From: Opitutia bacterium
GTDB taxonomy: Bacteria; Verrucomicrobiota; Verrucomicrobiia; Opitutales; UBA953
Direction of reading: 5' to 3'
Length of the DNA: 64,000 nt
Assembly: GCA_947470855.1 (NCBI GenBank)
Contig: CANIUQ010000001.1
Span: 55,929-119,928 of the forward strand
Shown here: piece after piece, positions 8,731 through 20,741 of the stretch
Position numbering within the stretch: position 1 is the stretch's first letter
Layout: each line of letters starts with the position of its first letter
The notes under the pieces: generated by a model
What the model saw: only the letters and a program-made list of their open reading frames with translations
The model's database searches: none
Told to the model about the DNA's origin: nothing
Position numbers and translations under genes: made by a program

Positions 8731-10005
8731 TTAATATTTAAATGCCGCCGAGAGGTTTACCGCATTAGTGTTAAAATCAGGAGAAGAATTGCCCGAATTA
8801 GTCTGCGTCAAACTATACCCACCATTCAGTGATAAATAGGAATTATAACGGTAATTGACTCCGAGATTAAAACTCGTGGTTCCAGCCTTAGTGGTGCTTA
8901 AGGTATTATCCGTTTTTGCGAGAGCTAAGTTAAAGGCTGTCTTATCAGAGTAGGCATAACTCGCTCCATAAGCGTAGGTATTTCCAATAGACTCGGAACC
9001 CGTGCTAGTCGGGCCCGCGGATCGACCCAAGGAGAGAAAATGTGTCACCTTCTCACTGAAATTGTGATTGAGACTGATTGAATAAGATAAACCACTGCGA
9101 CTGGGATTATTGTCTAACTGCGACTGATAATAGCCAACTTGAGTTGATGTGGTTAATTTACCCGAACTGGTTAAGGCTCCTGCCAAAGTTAATCCTAAGA
9201 AATTTTTGGTAAGTTTTTTATTCACCAAGGCGGGTTGAGCCTGAGGAACGCCATTAATGGTTTTAAAGTAAGGTGCGGGAGAGTAATCGGTGGTATCATA
9301 CTGATACTTTAAGCCAGCAGTGACATTGTCCCATGGAAAACGATACACCAAACCTACTGGAACTGAGGTCGTATTCAGTTGGGTTAAATTATTTGTATTA
9401 TAGGCAACCGTAGTGGTTGGACCCGAGACCGTGGTCGCTTTTACAGGGTTAAGATAGGCGTTATTGGAATTCGTCACGCCTAGGCTTATTTGAGTTTTTT
9501 CGCTTAATTTATAAGAAGCCTGTATCCCGTGATTGTAATTTCCCGTCCGCACTAATGTCGAAAAAACCGTAGAAGAGACCCCCGTTGCCGCCAATTCATC
9601 ATTGCGGGCACTTTCACTATACGACGAATTGATTGAGACACTAAGTGGCCCGCCACCGTTATACTCTATTTTACCGCCAATGGCGTCCTGTCCATTATCC
9701 AAATGCTTAAGGGAACTTTTAAAATAGCGAACAAAACCGCGACTGATACTAAGTTCAGCAGACAATTCAGAATCTTTCGCGTACTCTAAAACAAATCCTG
9801 GTCTTAATGTATAAGAAAAGGCACTCGTTTTATTAGAAAGACTGTATAAGTTGTCTGTATAATTTAATGATGCGGATCCCTGAAAAAAAATGTCCGTATC
9901 GTACCCTAACTGGATAAGCGGTGAAGTGGGCCAAAAGTTAGCCGCCTTTAACCCTACCGATGAAAGCATAAAGGCCGCAGCTATGTAGAAGCTAGGTCTA
10001 GACAT
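8731..10005 (-). CDS. Outer-membrane beta-barrel protein of the polysaccharide-export operon
   Basis: This 424-residue protein starts with a clear signal peptide ending in GLKA (about residue 21). The rest is made of alternating, Ser/Thr/Asn/Tyr-rich amphipathic strands typical of outer-membrane barrels, and the last residues (NLSAAFKY) end in an aromatic as barrel proteins usually do. It resembles the EpsL or putative outer-membrane beta-barrel families that accompany exopolysaccharide clusters, but I cannot name the exact family. It is the first gene of the operon with the Wza-like, Wzc-like and M48 genes. A weak promoter may lie in the 67 bases between its start and the rpoC terminator. 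Role as secretin or barrel partner is inferred. Confidence 0.8.
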   Translation of the reverse strand: MSRPSFYIAAAFMLSSVGLKAANFWPTSPLIQLGYDTDIFFQGSASLNYTDNLYSLSNKTSAFSYTLRPGFVLEYAKDSELSAELSISRGFVRYFKSSLKHLDNGQDAIGGKIEYNGGGPLSVSINSSYSESARNDELAATGVSSTVFSTLVRTGNYNHGIQASYKLSEKTQISLGVTNSNNAYLNPVKATTVSGPTTTVAYNTNNLTQLNTTSVPVGLVYRFPWDNVTAGLKYQYDTTDYSPAPYFKTINGVPQAQPALVNKKLTKNFLGLTLAGALTSSGKLTTSTQVGYYQSQLDNNPSRSGLSYSISLNHNFSEKVTHFLSLGRSAGPTSTGSESIGNTYAYGASYAYSDKTAFNLALAKTDNTLSTTKAGTTSFNLGVNYRYNSYLSLNGGYSLTQTNSGNSSPDFNTNAVNLSAAFKY

Positions 10006-10072
10006 AAATGAATGAGGGGCTGTAGTTTACAAAATCAAAGTGGCCAAATACATCAACCACCAAATATGCCAT

Positions 10073-10108
10073 AAAAAGGGGCAGTAAGATGAACTTACTA
10101 CCCCTTTT
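10073..10108 (-). terminator. Rho-independent terminator of the rpoBC operon
   Basis: On the minus strand an 11-bp stem (GGGGTAGTAAG with CTTACTGCCCC, one G-T wobble) encloses a 5-base loop and is followed by five T. It lies 37 bases after the rpoC stop. The opposite strand also reads CCCCTTTT after the stem, so it could act in both directions, but no plus-strand gene runs into it. Confidence 0.9.
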
Positions 10109-10144
10109 GCAAGACAACTTACTGATTATAAGTTAATTATAAGA

Positions 10145-13100
10145 TTACACCTGGGGTGCTTCCAGATTTGGACTGACGCGTATCTTGCGATAAACTGGCA
10201 ATCCAGTACCCGCAGGCACCAAGTGACCCATAATCACATTCTCCTTGAATCCACTCAAGGGGTCCCGGCGTGCCATTGTGGCAGCATCAGTTAACACACG
10301 AGTGGTCTCTTGGAAGGATGCAGCCGAGATGAAAGACTCAGTCTCCAAGGAGGCCTTGGTGATACCAAGAAGGATTGGCTCGTATTCAGCAATTTGGCCA
10401 CCGCGCTCATGAATCGAACGATTCACTTCCGCGAGGACACTGCGATCCACGTGCTCACCCCACAAGTAATCGGAATCACCTGGCTCGCTGATACGAACCT
10501 TGCGGAGCATGCGAGAGACAATGATTTCAATGTGCTTGTCGTTAATGACAACACCCTGGGAGCGATAAACTTTCTGAATTTCGGTAATCAGGTAATCCTG
10601 TACCCGCGATTGTCCAAGAATATCGAGAATATCGTGCGGGTCTACCGAACCATCGGTCAGTGTCTGACCTTGTTTCACTTTCTCTCCAGCTGCCACAGTG
10701 ATGTGCTTACCATGGGGTATGAGGTGTTCCTCTTCGCGACCAATAGAGTCTTTGATAACTAAGCGCTTCTTACCACGAACAGATGGCTGGAACTCAACTT
10801 CACCATCAATCTTCGCAATTTCTGCTGCCTCTTTCGGAGGACGAGCTTCGAAGAGTTCAGAAATACGAGGCAGACCAGCGGTGATATCTTGAGTTTTCGC
10901 AGCCTGACGAGGAATCTTGGCCAAGGCACTACCCCGTTCAACACGGTCGCCCTCGCCGACTTCAATACGCGCACCAGCAGGGATTGCAAACGTACCAAGG
11001 TTCTCACCCTTATCATTCACAATCTGGATTTGCGGATTTTGCTCATCAGAGTGCTCGATGATATACTTGAAGAATTTGTTGCTCGAAGGATCACGCTCTT
11101 CGGTATAGGTCACACCCGAAATCATGTCCAAGAGACGGATTTCCCCGGATTCGTTAGCGATAATGTTGGTGAAATTAGGATCCCAAGCCGCAACGAGTTC
11201 GTCTTTTTTCACAGACTTACCGTTCTTACTGATTACTGTACCAGCAAGAATACGATACTCTTCGAGAACTTGTTCAGCATCGTTCACGATACGAAGAAAG
11301 CCGGTGCCGTTAACCGCCACAAAATAGTCAGGGGCAGGTGAAACGGTATTGATGTCAACATAGACAATACGTCCGTTGTTCTTGGCTTTAATTTCGGGCG
11401 ACTTGAGCTGAGCGACACCGCCAATGTGGAAAGTACGCATGGTTAACTGAGTACCAGGCTCACCGATTGATTGTGCAGCGATGATACCGACAGCGGTTCC
11501 GCGTTCCACGAGTCGACCCGTTGAAGGATCAAGGCCGTAAGACTTCGGCGGAATGGCATTTACATGCATATGCGTCAGCGGGGAGAGAACTTTAACGCGG
11601 TCGATTCCGGTCTTCTCAATCTGCTTCGCAATATCTTCTGTAATCAATTCGCCTGAACGGATAATCACTTCGGAAGGATTCAATGGGTTAACCACGTCTT
11701 CAGAAGGACAACGTCCAATGATTCGATCAGCTAACGGCACAAGGATTTCATCACCATCGTAAATGGTAGACTTCCAAACACCATTAGGCAGACGAACCAG
11801 CACGCGATCCACATTGGCATCGCGCAATTTAGCGACAATTTCTTCAGTCAAAGCGGTTTCTGCTTTAGCCAAAGGCTTAGCACCGCCCGTAGGATTGACA
11901 ACATCCTGAGCGAGGTGACGACCAATAGCCGCATCCGTTAAGGCAATAACTTCAGTGCCAGGAGATAAATCGTGATCATCTGTCACAATCACGTCCATCG
12001 CCACATCGCAAAGTTTACGAGTCATGTAACCAGCATCAGCCGTTTTAAGAGCCGTGTCGGAGAGACCCTTACGCGCACCGTGTGTCGAAATGAAGTATTC
12101 CAAAACAGAAAGTCCTTCACGGAAAGAGGAGAGAATCGGACGTTCAATAACTTCACCCGAGGGCTTAGCCATCAGACCGCGAGCTCCGCAAAGCTGCTTA
12201 ACCTGTGCTTTATTACCACGCGCACCCGAATCCATCATCGCATAAACGGGATTAATAATCACGCGCTGCGTGTGACGAGGATCGCCCTTGCGAACACCCG
12301 CAACTTTCGCGGATTCGGAGAGAGTATTATACACTGACTGGGCGATGGTGTTGGTTGCACCAGCCCAAACGTCGACGACTTTATTACGACGTTCTTCATT
12401 GGTGATGGTACCCGATTCGTTTTGACGTTGGAACTCACGTACCTTGGCCGTGGCATCTTTTACCACACCTTCTTTTTCCTTGGGGTAAATCATATCGCTA
12501 ACGCCGATAGAAATACCAGCACGGGTCGCGACGCGGAAACCAGTATCCTTGAGAGCATCAAGAACTGGAATCGAAGCTTCCCGGCCAACGCTCTTGTAAG
12601 TCTTAAGAATTAAATCACCCAATTGGCTCTTCTTCACGGTTTCATTAAAGAATCCGAGTTCCGATGGCCAAATGGTGTTAAAGATAATTCGTCCTACGGT
12701 AGTAACAATGGTTCGTGAGGTCTTATCACCGTGAACCGTGTCACGACCGAAGTCTGGGTTCACATAACGAACCCAGCTATGGAAGTGTAAAGCACCCTCC
12801 GCTTCGGCATAATTAGCTTCTTCCACCGATCCAATGATAGGCAGGTGCTGCTCAGCCGTAGGCTTGGTCGCAGGCTCCAATGTTAGGTAATAAGCACCCA
12901 AAACAATATCCTGCGAGGGCGTTAAAATAGGCTTACCGCTGGAAGGTGAGAAAATATTGTTCGTCGACATCAAGAGGAGCTTACACTCCATGATGGCTTC
13001 GAGAGATAACGGAACGTGAACCGCCATTTGGTCACCGTCGAAGTCAGCATTGTAAGCCGTACAAACGAGCGGGTGTAAACGAATAGCATCACCTTCAATC

Positions 13101-14485
13101 AAGACAGGCTCGAAAGCTTGAATCGAAAGACGGTGTAAAGTTGGAGCACGATTCAGGAAAACAGGGTGACCTTTGGTCACTTCCTCGAGAATATCCCAAA
13201 CTTCAGGCTTCTTCTGTTCAATGTGTTTGCGTGCACCGCGCACGGTGTGGGCAAAACCAAGGTCTTTTAATCGACGAATGATAAAAGGCTCAAACAAAAC
13301 GAGAGCCATTTTCTTCGGCAATCCACACTGATTAAGTTTCAGTTCAGGTCCGATAACGATAACGGATCGACCAGAGTAATCAACGCGCTTACCAAGCAAG
13401 TTTTGACGGAAACGACCGTGCTTACCCTTCAGCATGTCGCTGATGGATTTGAGCTGACGATCGCGATCCTTCACGGGCTTACCGTGACGACCGTTGTCTA
13501 ACAGCGCATCCACCGCTTCTTGCAACATACGCATCTCATTGTGAATGATGACGTCGGGCGTCTTCATCTGAATGAGCTGCTTGAGACGGTTATTGCGATT
13601 GATGACTCGACGATAGAGATCGTTCAAATCGGAGGTAGCAAATCGACCACCTTCTAAAGGCACCAGCGGACGTAAGTCTGGAGGAATCACCGGAAGCACG
13701 GTGAGAATCATATGCTCTGGACGTTTACCCGAGGCCAAGAAGCCTTGGATAATTTTCATGCGTCGAGCGATTTTCTTCTTAATTTGCTTCGAGCGGGTGG
13801 AACGAAGTTGGTCACGCAAACCTTCGACAGTCGCAGCCAAATCCATCTTCTTCAGCAATTGCTGAAGCGCCTCCGCGCCCATGCGAGCCTTGAAAGCGTC
13901 AGGACCGTGTTGCTCAACCGCTTTACGATAAGAGTCTTCGTCCAAAAGTTCTTTCTCCTGCATGCCCGTCTGACCAGGGTCGACCACGAGATACTTTTGA
14001 TAGTAAATCACCTGCTCCAACTGACGTGTGGTCATATCCAGCATCAACGAGAGACGGCTGGGCATGCTCTTGAGGAACCAAATGTGCGATACAGGAATCG
14101 CCATCCGGATGTAACCCATACGCTCACGACGCACGCGCGAAACGGTCACTTCGACGCCGCACTTATCACAAACGACATCCTTATACTTAACTTTCTTATA
14201 CTTTCCGCAATAGCACTCGTAATCACGGACAGGTCCGAAAATACGTTGGCAAAAAAGGCCATTGGGCTCGGGTTTAAAAGAACGATAATTAATCGTCTCA
14301 GGGCTTTTCACTTCCTTAAGGCCTTTGACCTTACGGTTGCCGTGTTCATCCAGTTCGTCGAGGAACTGCTCGCCCGTCCAAGCAACAATCTCTTCGGGTG
14401 AAGCGATGGAGATGGAAACGAAGTCAAAAGATTGCTCCTTGGCTTCGTTGGGCGTAAACTCAGGGGTGTGTTCCGAATGAATCAT
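10145..14485 (-). CDS. rpoC: DNA-directed RNA polymerase subunit beta'
   Basis: This is the 1446-residue beta' subunit, which holds the catalytic magnesium site of RNA polymerase. The N-terminal zinc-binding cysteines are seen in [19 protein letters not shown], and the metal-binding aspartates in NADFDGDQ near residue 480. The trigger-loop and C-terminal regions are recognisable in the [18 protein letters not shown] block. Length is close to the E. coli protein. It lies 30 bases after rpoB and is the last gene before a strong terminator. The long open frames on the other strand within it are shadows. Confidence 0.99.
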   Translation of the reverse strand: MIHSEHTPEFTPNEAKEQSFDFVSISIASPEEIVAWTGEQFLDELDEHGNRKVKGLKEVKSPETINYRSFKPEPNGLFCQRIFGPVRDYECYCGKYKKVKYKDVVCDKCGVEVTVSRVRRERMGYIRMAIPVSHIWFLKSMPSRLSLMLDMTTRQLEQVIYYQKYLVVDPGQTGMQEKELLDEDSYRKAVEQHGPDAFKARMGAEALQQLLKKMDLAATVEGLRDQLRSTRSKQIKKKIARRMKIIQGFLASGKRPEHMILTVLPVIPPDLRPLVPLEGGRFATSDLNDLYRRVINRNNRLKQLIQMKTPDVIIHNEMRMLQEAVDALLDNGRHGKPVKDRDRQLKSISDMLKGKHGRFRQNLLGKRVDYSGRSVIVIGPELKLNQCGLPKKMALVLFEPFIIRRLKDLGFAHTVRGARKHIEQKKPEVWDILEEVTKGHPVFLNRAPTLHRLSIQAFEPVLIEGDAIRLHPLVCTAYNADFDGDQMAVHVPLSLEAIMECKLLLMSTNNIFSPSSGKPILTPSQDIVLGAYYLTLEPATKPTAEQHLPIIGSVEEANYAEAEGALHFHSWVRYVNPDFGRDTVHGDKTSRTIVTTVGRIIFNTIWPSELGFFNETVKKSQLGDLILKTYKSVGREASIPVLDALKDTGFRVATRAGISIGVSDMIYPKEKEGVVKDATAKVREFQRQNESGTITNEERRNKVVDVWAGATNTIAQSVYNTLSESAKVAGVRKGDPRHTQRVIINPVYAMMDSGARGNKAQVKQLCGARGLMAKPSGEVIERPILSSFREGLSVLEYFISTHGARKGLSDTALKTADAGYMTRKLCDVAMDVIVTDDHDLSPGTEVIALTDAAIGRHLAQDVVNPTGGAKPLAKAETALTEEIVAKLRDANVDRVLVRLPNGVWKSTIYDGDEILVPLADRIIGRCPSEDVVNPLNPSEVIIRSGELITEDIAKQIEKTGIDRVKVLSPLTHMHVNAIPPKSYGLDPSTGRLVERGTAVGIIAAQSIGEPGTQLTMRTFHIGGVAQLKSPEIKAKNNGRIVYVDINTVSPAPDYFVAVNGTGFLRIVNDAEQVLEEYRILAGTVISKNGKSVKKDELVAAWDPNFTNIIANESGEIRLLDMISGVTYTEERDPSSNKFFKYIIEHSDEQNPQIQIVNDKGENLGTFAIPAGARIEVGEGDRVERGSALAKIPRQAAKTQDITAGLPRISELFEARPPKEAAEIAKIDGEVEFQPSVRGKKRLVIKDSIGREEEHLIPHGKHITVAAGEKVKQGQTLTDGSVDPHDILDILGQSRVQDYLITEIQKVYRSQGVVINDKHIEIIVSRMLRKVRISEPGDSDYLWGEHVDRSVLAEVNRSIHERGGQIAEYEPILLGITKASLETESFISAASFQETTRVLTDAATMARRDPLSGFKENVIMGHLVPAGTGLPVYRKIRVSPNLEAPQV

Positions 14486-14515
14486 GTCTGTAAATCTTGT
14501 TAGTTAGAATGCAGT

Positions 14516-17500
14516 TTAGTTGCGTTCTGCGGATTGGTGGGTCGAGCCGAGGCGAACATCCAAGCAAAGAGCCTGCATTTCTTTCATCAGCACGTTGAAG
14601 GATTGAGGTGTACCACTGACGAGAGTGTTATCACCTTTAACGAGTTGTTCGTAGATCTTGGTACGACCAGCCACGTCGTCCGACTTAACGGTAAGAAGCT
14701 CTTGGAGGGTGTAAGCGGCACCATAAGCTTCAAGCGCCCAAACTTCCATTTCACCGAAACGCTGGCCACCATACTGGGCTTTACCGCCAAGAGGTTGTTG
14801 CGTGATGAGGGAGTATGGACCTGTCGCACGAGCGTGAATCTTGTCTGCAACCAAGTGATTCAACTTCATCATGTAAATGTGGCCTACAACCACGTCTTGG
14901 TCAAATGGCTCGCCATTATGTCCGTTAACCAGCAAGGCCTTACCTGTTTCAGGCAAGCCAGCTTGCTTGAGGTATTCACGAATTTGTTTTTCAGGAATAC
15001 CATCGAAGATGGGAGTCGCTACCTTGAGGCCGAGTTTAGAACAAGCCCAACCAAGGTGGGTTTCAAGAACCTGGCCGACATTCATACGCGAAGGAACGCC
15101 GAGAGGGTTAAGACAAATGTCCACGGGAGTTCCATCAGCCAAGAAAGGCATATCTTCAACGGGCACAATACGAGCGACGACGCCCTTATTGCCGTGACGA
15201 CCTGCCATCTTGTCGCCGACTTGGATCTTACGCTTCGTGGCAATGTAAACTTTAACATTCTTAATCGCGCCACCTTCATCAATGCCCTGTTCAATCGCCT
15301 CAACCTTACGGCTGCGCTCTTGTTCGAGTTCATCAAATCGACGGTGATAGCCATCAACAATCTGGCGAATCTTCTGCTTTACAGGAGAGTCGTTCATCTC
15401 GATTGAACGAGAAACTGAGGCTAACTTGCGCAGTAAGGTTTTGGTAATCTTGCGATTCGCAGGGATAATGGCTTCTCCGGTTTCAGAATTTTTAACATCG
15501 AGAGGGATTTTTTCGCCCAAGAGAATGTTAGAAAGAGACTCGGTCATCTCTTCACGCAAGCGCGCATCAGCGGTACGATACTCCTCGTTAACCTTTTTCA
15601 AGGCACGACGCTGATCGTTCGGAGAAAGACGGCCATCATCTTGATCGGTACGCGAGGAAACCTTCACGTCCATAATGATACCTGAGATACCCGAAGGAAC
15701 GCGCAGTGAAGTATCCTTCACATCGCGAGCTTTTTCACCGAAGATGGCACGCAGGAGTTTTTCTTCAGGAGCGAGATCACCTTCACTCTTCGGGGTAATC
15801 TTACCGACGAGAATATCGTCTGGCTTTACTTCTGCACCAACGCGAATCACGCCATCGCGATTCAAGTTACGCAGAGCTTCTTCGCCGAGATTGGGAATAT
15901 CGCGCGTGATTTGCTCGGGTCCAAGTTTAGTATCTCGAGCAGTGACTTCGAATTCTTCAATGTGGATAGAAGTAAAGACATCGTCTTTAAGCATTCGCTC
16001 CGAAAGTAAAATCGCATCTTCGAAGTTATATCCATTCCAAGGCATGAATCCGACGAGAACATTTCGTCCGAGTGCTAATTCACCCTTATCGGTGGCAGCA
16101 CCATCAGCAATGACATCGCCCGCCTTCACTTTATCGCCTTTGCGAACGAGAGGACGCTGGTTAAAGCAGGTCGAAGCGTTCGTCTTGAGGAATTTACGTA
16201 AGTCGTAAACGTAAATACCCTTCGCTGGATCGCTCTTAAATTTCTTGCTCTCGACTTGTGAAGGAGCGATTTCGCCGTCTTTGGTCACAATCACACGACG
16301 GGAATCGGCAGCAGCCACAATACCAGAGCCCTCCGCAACGACAACCGTCTTTGAATCGATAGCCACGCGACGCTCTAAACCTGTGCCTACGTAAGGAGCC
16401 TCGGTAATCACAAGAGGCACACCTTGACGTTGCATGTTCGAACCCATCAAAGCTCGGTTAGCGTCGTCGTGTTCAAGGAAAGGAATCAAGGCTGCAGCGA
16501 CCGAAACCACCTGTTGAGGTGAAACGTCCATGTAGTCGACGTCCTCAGGTTCCACTTCAAGAATATCGTCGCGGAAACGTACGGTAACTTTGCCTTTGAG
16601 TCGGCTATTTTCGTCGAGTTCAGAGTTAGCCTGTGCGACCTTAAACTTTTCTTCTTGGTCGGCAGTCATGAACTCAACTTTGTCGGAAACTTTACCACGA
16701 ACAACTTTACGGTAAGGTGCTTCAATGAAGCCGAACTCGTTGATTCGGGAATAAGTCGAAAGAGAATTAATCAGACCGATATTAGGACCTTCAGGTGTCT
16801 CAATTGGACAGATACGACCATAGTGAGAAGGATGAACGTCACGCACCTCAAAGCCAGCACGGTCACGGTTTAAACCTCCAGGCCCGAGAGCTGAAAGACG
16901 ACGCTTGTGAGTCAACTCCGAGAGCGGATTAATTTGATCCATCAACTGGCTCAGCTGACTGCGTGCGAAGAACTCACGAATGGAGTTTCCAAAAGGTTTG
17001 GGGTTAACCAATTTCTGAGGCGTAATTGAGTCGACGCTTTGGTCGTACTCATTGATACGTGCTTTGACCGTCTTGATAACGTTCTTCAGGCCTGCGCGAC
17101 ACTGGTTGGCGAGAAGTTCACCGACATTGCGAACACGACGGCTGCCCAAGTGATCGATATCATCGATATCGCCACTGTCGGCACGAAGACGGCAAAGCAA
17201 CTTGGTTGCTTCGACGATATCGTCGGGAGTAATGGTTCGGGTATCGAGAGAAACCTTAAGTCCAAGTTTCTGATTTAATTTATAACGACCAACGCGACCG
17301 AGATCGTAACGTAAAGGATCTTGGAAAAGGCGATGCATGTGAGCACGGGCACTCTTCACATTAACAGGTTCACCTGGACGTAACTTGCGGAAGATTTCCT
17401 TCAAGGCTTCCTCTTCGTTGCGAACATTACTGATGTCCTTACGGAGGGAGAGAATGACGGCTCCATCATCAAAGCTCGTGTTAAAGACACTGAACTTTTG

Positions 17501-18313
17501 CTTGGGTAATTGTTTGTGAATTTCTTTTAAGGTTTCACGAGAAAGCTTGTCGTACTGCTTAGCGATGACCTTGCCTGTTTCTACGTCCACGATTGGATCC
17601 GCATAGACGAGGTGGGATAATTCTTCGGGGTCTAAATCCAAAGCATTCTTGGCGGAGAGTTCGCGACTTTCGTAAAACAGACCGAGAATTTCTTTGTCGT
17701 CCTTGTAGCCAAAAGCACGAAGCAGGGTCGTAACAAGGAACTTACGACGGCGACGACGACGATCGAGGTAAACCCAGAGTAAGTCGTTTTGGTCAAATTG
17801 TACTTCAATCCATGTTCCACGATCAGGGATAATGCGGAAAGCGTGGAGAGTCTTACCGCTGGTATGCGAGGACTCTTCAAAGCAGATACCAGGACTGCGG
17901 TGTAACTGCGAGACAACAACACGTTCAGCTCCATTAACAATGAAGGATCCACGCTCCGTAATCATCGGAATTTCGCCCATCGAAATTTCCTCGTCTTTAA
18001 AGGATCCTTTTTCGCGAAGACGCAATTTAAGCATCACGGAAATCGCGTATGATGTACCCTCGCGAATGCAATCGAGTTCCGAGGTTTTAGGTAAAACTAA
18101 TCCATACTCGACATACTCCAAACGGAAGTTGCCGTTTTGACTTTCAATCGGGAATGCTTCGCGAAAAACCGCCTCGAGGCCGATGTTCTGGCGATCGGGG
18201 GACGGGGTCTTCAGCTGAAGAAATTCATTGAAGGAGAAAATTTGATTCTCAATCAGGTTGGGAGGGGGGATGACTTCGCTGAGTTTACCGAAGTTATTAC
18301 GAGTTTGGGACAT
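14516..18313 (-). CDS. rpoB: DNA-directed RNA polymerase subunit beta
   Basis: This 1265-residue protein is the beta subunit of RNA polymerase. The rifampicin pocket is near residue 450 ([18 protein letters not shown]), with the Asp, His and Ser whose change usually gives resistance all in the ancestral state. The [15 protein letters not shown] block and the C-terminal [19 protein letters not shown] block are intact. The gene follows rplL after 148 bases that contain an attenuator-like hairpin. Its leader has no Shine-Dalgarno motif; the sequence before the ATG is CCACCTCCACGTT. Confidence 0.99.
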   Translation of the reverse strand: MSQTRNNFGKLSEVIPPPNLIENQIFSFNEFLQLKTPSPDRQNIGLEAVFREAFPIESQNGNFRLEYVEYGLVLPKTSELDCIREGTSYAISVMLKLRLREKGSFKDEEISMGEIPMITERGSFIVNGAERVVVSQLHRSPGICFEESSHTSGKTLHAFRIIPDRGTWIEVQFDQNDLLWVYLDRRRRRRKFLVTTLLRAFGYKDDKEILGLFYESRELSAKNALDLDPEELSHLVYADPIVDVETGKVIAKQYDKLSRETLKEIHKQLPKQKFSVFNTSFDDGAVILSLRKDISNVRNEEEALKEIFRKLRPGEPVNVKSARAHMHRLFQDPLRYDLGRVGRYKLNQKLGLKVSLDTRTITPDDIVEATKLLCRLRADSGDIDDIDHLGSRRVRNVGELLANQCRAGLKNVIKTVKARINEYDQSVDSITPQKLVNPKPFGNSIREFFARSQLSQLMDQINPLSELTHKRRLSALGPGGLNRDRAGFEVRDVHPSHYGRICPIETPEGPNIGLINSLSTYSRINEFGFIEAPYRKVVRGKVSDKVEFMTADQEEKFKVAQANSELDENSRLKGKVTVRFRDDILEVEPEDVDYMDVSPQQVVSVAAALIPFLEHDDANRALMGSNMQRQGVPLVITEAPYVGTGLERRVAIDSKTVVVAEGSGIVAAADSRRVIVTKDGEIAPSQVESKKFKSDPAKGIYVYDLRKFLKTNASTCFNQRPLVRKGDKVKAGDVIADGAATDKGELALGRNVLVGFMPWNGYNFEDAILLSERMLKDDVFTSIHIEEFEVTARDTKLGPEQITRDIPNLGEEALRNLNRDGVIRVGAEVKPDDILVGKITPKSEGDLAPEEKLLRAIFGEKARDVKDTSLRVPSGISGIIMDVKVSSRTDQDDGRLSPNDQRRALKKVNEEYRTADARLREEMTESLSNILLGEKIPLDVKNSETGEAIIPANRKITKTLLRKLASVSRSIEMNDSPVKQKIRQIVDGYHRRFDELEQERSRKVEAIEQGIDEGGAIKNVKVYIATKRKIQVGDKMAGRHGNKGVVARIVPVEDMPFLADGTPVDICLNPLGVPSRMNVGQVLETHLGWACSKLGLKVATPIFDGIPEKQIREYLKQAGLPETGKALLVNGHNGEPFDQDVVVGHIYMMKLNHLVADKIHARATGPYSLITQQPLGGKAQYGGQRFGEMEVWALEAYGAAYTLQELLTVKSDDVAGRTKIYEQLVKGDNTLVSGTPQSFNVLMKEMQALCLDVRLGSTHQSAERN

Positions 18314-18385
18314 AACGTGGAGGTGGTCTCGGTGTGGCTTGATAAAGTGGTTGTCTGGTTGGTTCGGACCAGACGGCCGGGGGAG

Positions 18386-18429
18386 AAAAAAAGGGGGAGG
18401 AATAAATCCGAAGAGGCTTACCCTCCCCC
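18386..18429 (-). terminator. Attenuator-like hairpin between rplL and rpoB
   Basis: On the minus strand GGGGGAGG pairs perfectly with CCTCCCCC across a 21-base loop, and seven T follow directly. This is a canonical intrinsic terminator shape placed inside the operon, 32 bases after rplL. E. coli has a partial terminator at the same point that lowers rpoBC transcription relative to the ribosomal genes; the same role is inferred here. The long loop may make it leaky. Confidence 0.65.
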
Positions 18430-18461
18430 GTTTAAAGTGACGCCTTTAGCGTTCGTTGAAA

Positions 18462-18845
18462 TTATTTAACTTCAACTTCAGCACCAGCGGCCTTGAGTTT
18501 GGCCTCGATATCCTTGGCCTCATCTTTGCTGACGCCTTCCTTCACAGGCTTAGGCGCACCATCGACGAGATCCTTGGCTTCTTTGAGGCCCAGACCCGTA
18601 ATCGCACGTACTTCTTTAATGACGTTGATAGGGGTCGCACCCTTAGCCTTAAGGATGATATCAAAGGTTGTCTTCTCTTCGGCAGCCGGAGCACCAGCAC
18701 CGCCAGCAGCGGCACCAGCAACGACGACAGGAGCAGCGGCGGAAACGCCCCACTTTGCCTCGAGGTCTTTGACGAGAGCGGCTACTTCGATAACGCTTTG
18801 AGCGCTGAGCCACTCGATGACTTGATCTTTTGTGATGTTACTCAT
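18462..18845 (-). CDS. rplL: 50S ribosomal protein L7/L12
   Basis: The 127-residue acidic stalk protein has an N-terminal dimerisation helix, an Ala/Gly-rich hinge ([18 protein letters not shown]) and a C-terminal factor-binding domain with [15 protein letters not shown]. It recruits EF-Tu and EF-G, both encoded in this window. It is unusually far from rplJ (152 bases), and that gap holds a large hairpin. Confidence 0.98.
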   Translation of the reverse strand: MSNITKDQVIEWLSAQSVIEVAALVKDLEAKWGVSAAAPVVVAGAAAGGAGAPAAEEKTTFDIILKAKGATPINVIKEVRAITGLGLKEAKDLVDGAPKPVKEGVSKDEAKDIEAKLKAAGAEVEVK

Positions 18846-18951
18846 GTTACTTGGTTCCTTGAATGGTTAGCGTCCAGTGAAGGACATTTGAGAGCACAAG
18901 GCTCCTAACCGGGGTTCTTTGGATATGTTGTTTATTTGGGTTTTGGATTCC

Positions 18952-18991
18952 CCTCGTTCGGATGGATTCACTTGAATCCATCTCCACGAGG
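18952..18991 (-). promoter_or_regulatory. Large two-part hairpin in the rplJ-rplL spacer
   Basis: The spacer contains a perfect 10-bp inverted repeat, GATGGATTCA with TGAATCCATC separated by 2 bases. It is flanked by a second 6-bp repeat (CCTCGT with ACGAGG) across matched 3-base internal loops. No T-tract follows, so it is not an intrinsic terminator. An RNA processing site or a translational control element that sets the extra output of L7/L12 is possible. Only the pairing is seen directly. Confidence 0.45.
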
Positions 18992-18997
18992 AAAGGG

Positions 18998-19486
18998 TTA
19001 GGCAGGTTTTTCGTCTTTTTGACGCTTTGCATCCAGCAGTCGAACGAACGACGAAGCTGGCGTAGAAAGAAGAGAGAGGAGTTGAGCACGAATACCGTCG
19101 AGCGAAGGCAATTTAGAGAGAGCCTCGACTTCAGCCTTGGTCAGAATCTTGGAATCCAAGACGCCAGCCTTCACTTCGAGTTTCGAGAAATCCTTGAAGA
19201 AGGTAACTAAAACTTTAGCCACACCCGTAGGATTATTACCTCCGGTAACAATCGCGGTATGACCCGAGAGATGAGCTGAGATATCAGGCAAGTTAGCACC
19301 TTTCGCAGCAATATTGAGAATGCTATTCTTTACTACATGATACTCTGCTCCATGAGGACGGAGTTGATTGCGAACGGCCGTCGCATCTTCCACGGTCACA
19401 CCCGTGAAATTAGCTAACAAAAGATAATTAGAACTAGCAAGATGAGCGGCTACTTCATCGACGAGGAATTGTTTTTCAGCACGCAT
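18998..19486 (-). CDS. rplJ: 50S ribosomal protein L10
   Basis: The 162-residue stalk base protein anchors L7/L12 dimers to 23S rRNA. The N-terminal MRAEKQFLVDEV start, the LLLANFTGVTVEDAT strand and helix, and a C-terminal L12-binding helix (SSFVRLLDAKRQ) are recognisable. Length is normal for bacteria. It lies 31 bases after rplA. No Shine-Dalgarno motif is present. Confidence 0.97.
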   Translation of the reverse strand: MRAEKQFLVDEVAAHLASSNYLLLANFTGVTVEDATAVRNQLRPHGAEYHVVKNSILNIAAKGANLPDISAHLSGHTAIVTGGNNPTGVAKVLVTFFKDFSKLEVKAGVLDSKILTKAEVEALSKLPSLDGIRAQLLSLLSTPASSFVRLLDAKRQKDEKPA

Positions 19487-19517
19487 GGTTGTAGGCTTTA
19501 AGTATAAGGGTTAGTGT

Positions 19518-20225
19518 TTAGGCGCTGATGGTAGCGGAATAGGGCTTGAGATCGATGCTCACGCCAGGGCTCATCGATGAACTAATCGTGAGAGATTTAA
19601 TAAAACGACCGCCAGCAAAGCCAACGGGTTGGGATTTCACCAAGGCAGCTAGAGCTGCTTCAGCATTCTCAGTGAGTTGTTTAGCTGTGAAGGACTTCTT
19701 GCCCACCACGATAACAATGTTGCCCGTCTTATCCATTTTGAATTCCACGCGGCCAGCTTTAACTTCTTTAATCGTCTTAGCTAAATCGTCAGAAACCGTT
19801 CCGGATTTAGGATTAGGCATTAATCCTTTGGGACCAAGAACACGAGCCACTTGGCGGACTTCTTTCATCGCCGAAGTCGTGGAAACAGCGACATCGAAGT
19901 CGAGGAATCCACCATTCACTTTAGCAATCATATCAGCCAAGCCAGCGAAGTCTGCACCCGCATCTAAAGCCTCTTTAGGATTTTCGGTAAAAGCGATAAC
20001 CTTGATTTTTTTCCCTGAGCCATTGGGCAAGGAAACAGTGCCACGTACCATTTGATCGGACTGCTTGGGATCGACGCCTAAAAAGGCGGAAATCTCAACG
20101 GTCTCGTCGAATTTTGCACTAGGCATTTTTTTGATAATGTCGGCCGCTTGGGCGACATCGTAGGTGGCCTTCAAGTCGGCGACTTGAAGTGCGGCGCGGT
20201 AGCGCTTGCTGGATTTGGTTTTCAT
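19518..20225 (-). CDS. rplA: 50S ribosomal protein L1
   Basis: The 235-residue L1-stalk protein binds 23S rRNA near the E site and in many bacteria represses the L11-L1 operon by binding its own mRNA. The GLMPNPKSGTVSDDL block and the VEFKMDKTGNI strand are characteristic. It follows rplK by 58 bases. Its leader carries AGGAGA 11 bases before the ATG, the only Shine-Dalgarno-like motif I found among the ribosomal genes here. Confidence 0.98.
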   Translation of the reverse strand: MKTKSSKRYRAALQVADLKATYDVAQAADIIKKMPSAKFDETVEISAFLGVDPKQSDQMVRGTVSLPNGSGKKIKVIAFTENPKEALDAGADFAGLADMIAKVNGGFLDFDVAVSTTSAMKEVRQVARVLGPKGLMPNPKSGTVSDDLAKTIKEVKAGRVEFKMDKTGNIVIVVGKKSFTAKQLTENAEAALAALVKSQPVGFAGGRFIKSLTISSSMSPGVSIDLKPYSATISA

Positions 20226-20283
20226 AGCGACGTTAGTCTCCTGCGTTTGGCAGTATAGTTAGTTAGTTTTGGGTTAGGAAAAA

Positions 20284-20709
20284 TTAGCCAACGATTTCGA
20301 TACCCATCGAACGTGCCGTGCCAGCAATCATACGAGCGGCATTATCGGGATTCGTGGCATTCAAATCTTTCTTTTTCATCTCCACGATTTCGAGGAGTTG
20401 CTTTTTGGTTACCTTACCGACTTTGTCACGGTTAGGCACTGCAGCACCGCTCTCAATCTTCGCGGCTTTCTTGAGCAACACAGAAGCAGGAGGAGACTTT
20501 AGAATAAAAGTGAAAGACTTGTCTTGGTAGACAGAAATAATCACGGGGAGAATCAAGCCTGCTTGATCCTTCGTGCGGGCATTAAACTCCTTACAAAACG
20601 CCATGATGTTGACGCCTTTGGCACCGAGAGCGGGACCAACGGGAGGAGCAGGGTTAGCGGCACCTGCTGGGAGCTGGAGCCTAATTTCGCCGACGACTTT
20701 CTTTGCCAT
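20284..20709 (-). CDS. rplK: 50S ribosomal protein L11
   Basis: The 141-residue protein of the GTPase-associated centre is full length. The N-terminal proline-rich block ([19 protein letters not shown]) and C-terminal rRNA-binding domain ([15 protein letters not shown]) are intact. It is needed for the stringent response on stalled ribosomes. It lies 32 bases after nusG. Confidence 0.98.
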   Translation of the reverse strand: MAKKVVGEIRLQLPAGAANPAPPVGPALGAKGVNIMAFCKEFNARTKDQAGLILPVIISVYQDKSFTFILKSPPASVLLKKAAKIESGAAVPNRDKVGKVTKKQLLEIVEMKKKDLNATNPDNAARMIAGTARSMGIEIVG

Positions 20710-20741
20710 AGTAGTTAGAGAGGTTTGAGTTTAATAAAAAA

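Noticed and set aside
13712..14401. 229-codon plus-strand open frame
   Set aside because: It lies fully antisense to rpoC, has no recognisable domain and its composition reflects the reverse of conserved coding sequence.
14534..15406. 290-codon plus-strand open frame
   Set aside because: Antisense shadow of rpoB with no motif or leader.
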